Assembly: GCA_002633005.1 (NCBI GenBank)
Contig: NMRA01000195.1
Location: 480,154 to 544,153, forward strand
DNA: 64,000 nt
Source of the DNA: Phoronis australis
Lineage: Eukaryota > Phoronida > Phoronidae
Direction: 5' to 3'
The notes under the pieces were generated by a model that was given only the letters and a program-made list of their open reading frames with translations, was not told the origin of the DNA and ran no database searches. The position numbers and the translations under genes were made by a program. Each line of letters begins with the position of its first letter. Position 1 is the stretch's first letter. Of this stretch, positions 63,545 to 64,000 are shown in pieces.

Positions 63545-64000
63545 TCAGACTAATCTGAATAAAACGTAAATAACTGAGATAACGGTGCGTGATAACTTGG
63601 TATGTGCATGTACAGTATGTGGTCCTCAGTGTCCGAATGCTGTGAGAACGTGACAGGGACCTCAGTGCCCGGTGCGTGAAACAGTCCCTAACTTTTAGGA
63701 ATGTCCTGTGCCCGGTTGCATGAAACAGTCACAAAATGTTTGGAGTGTCCTTAAAGGAGAATGCCACTCAAAAAACAACAAATTTTGTATTAATTTAGAT
63801 CGAGTGGTTACGCGACAACGGCACGTTCGGTGGCGTTACCTGACACCTGACGGCCGGCAGGCGGAGGTGTTGAAATTATCCAATGACGTAATTGGTTTCA
63901 CACGCAGTCTGTTCAACAGTTCACAACACGGGTTACTGGTGTCAGCTTATCGCTTAAGTTCATCGTTTAACACCAACACATCATCAAACTTCGATGTAAA
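63545..64000. other. 5' flank of ketohexokinase with a short tandem duplication
   Basis: About 40 bases with gcccggtgcgtgaaacagtc at 63668-63707 recur as gcccggttgcatgaaacagtc at 63709-63748. The promoter should lie here, but no TATA box or initiator can be assigned. No further gene is seen. Confidence 0.45.

Overview
This is a metazoan nuclear window of about 62% AT by eye. It holds three spliced genes, all on the minus strand, embedded in a large amount of fragmented transposable-element DNA. Nothing looks prokaryotic. Coding exons are short (about 80-350 bp), have GT..AG borders with consistent phases, and are separated by kilobase introns. CR1/Jockey-type LINE fragments, a Ty3-type gag relic, tRNA-derived modules and many small inverted-repeat elements suggest a marine invertebrate. 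A deuterostome such as a hemichordate, echinoderm or cephalochordate is my guess, not a demonstrated identity.

Layout. 281-11936: N-terminal half of a type I membrane protein (signal peptide, cysteine-rich ectodomain, one membrane span); its cytoplasmic part lies to the left of the window. 12000-31500: no gene recognised; LINE remnants, inverted-repeat elements, one large gap (24148-24970) and one duplicated stretch at a single-N join. 31543-47649: a complete 12-exon transketolase gene (629 aa) whose introns hold a gag relic, LINE relics, dimeric palindromic elements, a 162-bp palindrome and a tRNA-derived module. 48400-51440: no gene recognised. 51606-63544: a complete 7-exon ketohexokinase gene (334 aa), one of whose exons appears twice.

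Transketolase works in the non-oxidative pentose phosphate pathway and ketohexokinase phosphorylates fructose. Both are cytosolic sugar-phosphate enzymes. Sharing a strand and neighbourhood is noted, but no co-regulation can be read from the sequence.

The main caution is assembly. Two long near-identical tandem duplications (19294-20755 and 55538-58925) each end exactly at a single N, as expected for adjacent contigs that overlap but were joined instead of merged. The duplicated ketohexokinase exon is therefore probably an artefact. I found no convincing new multi-gene system. The best leads are small mobile elements: palindromic elements that are dimeric at all three loci, a foldback element with its empty site in the same window, and a MITE family with 5-bp target duplications.
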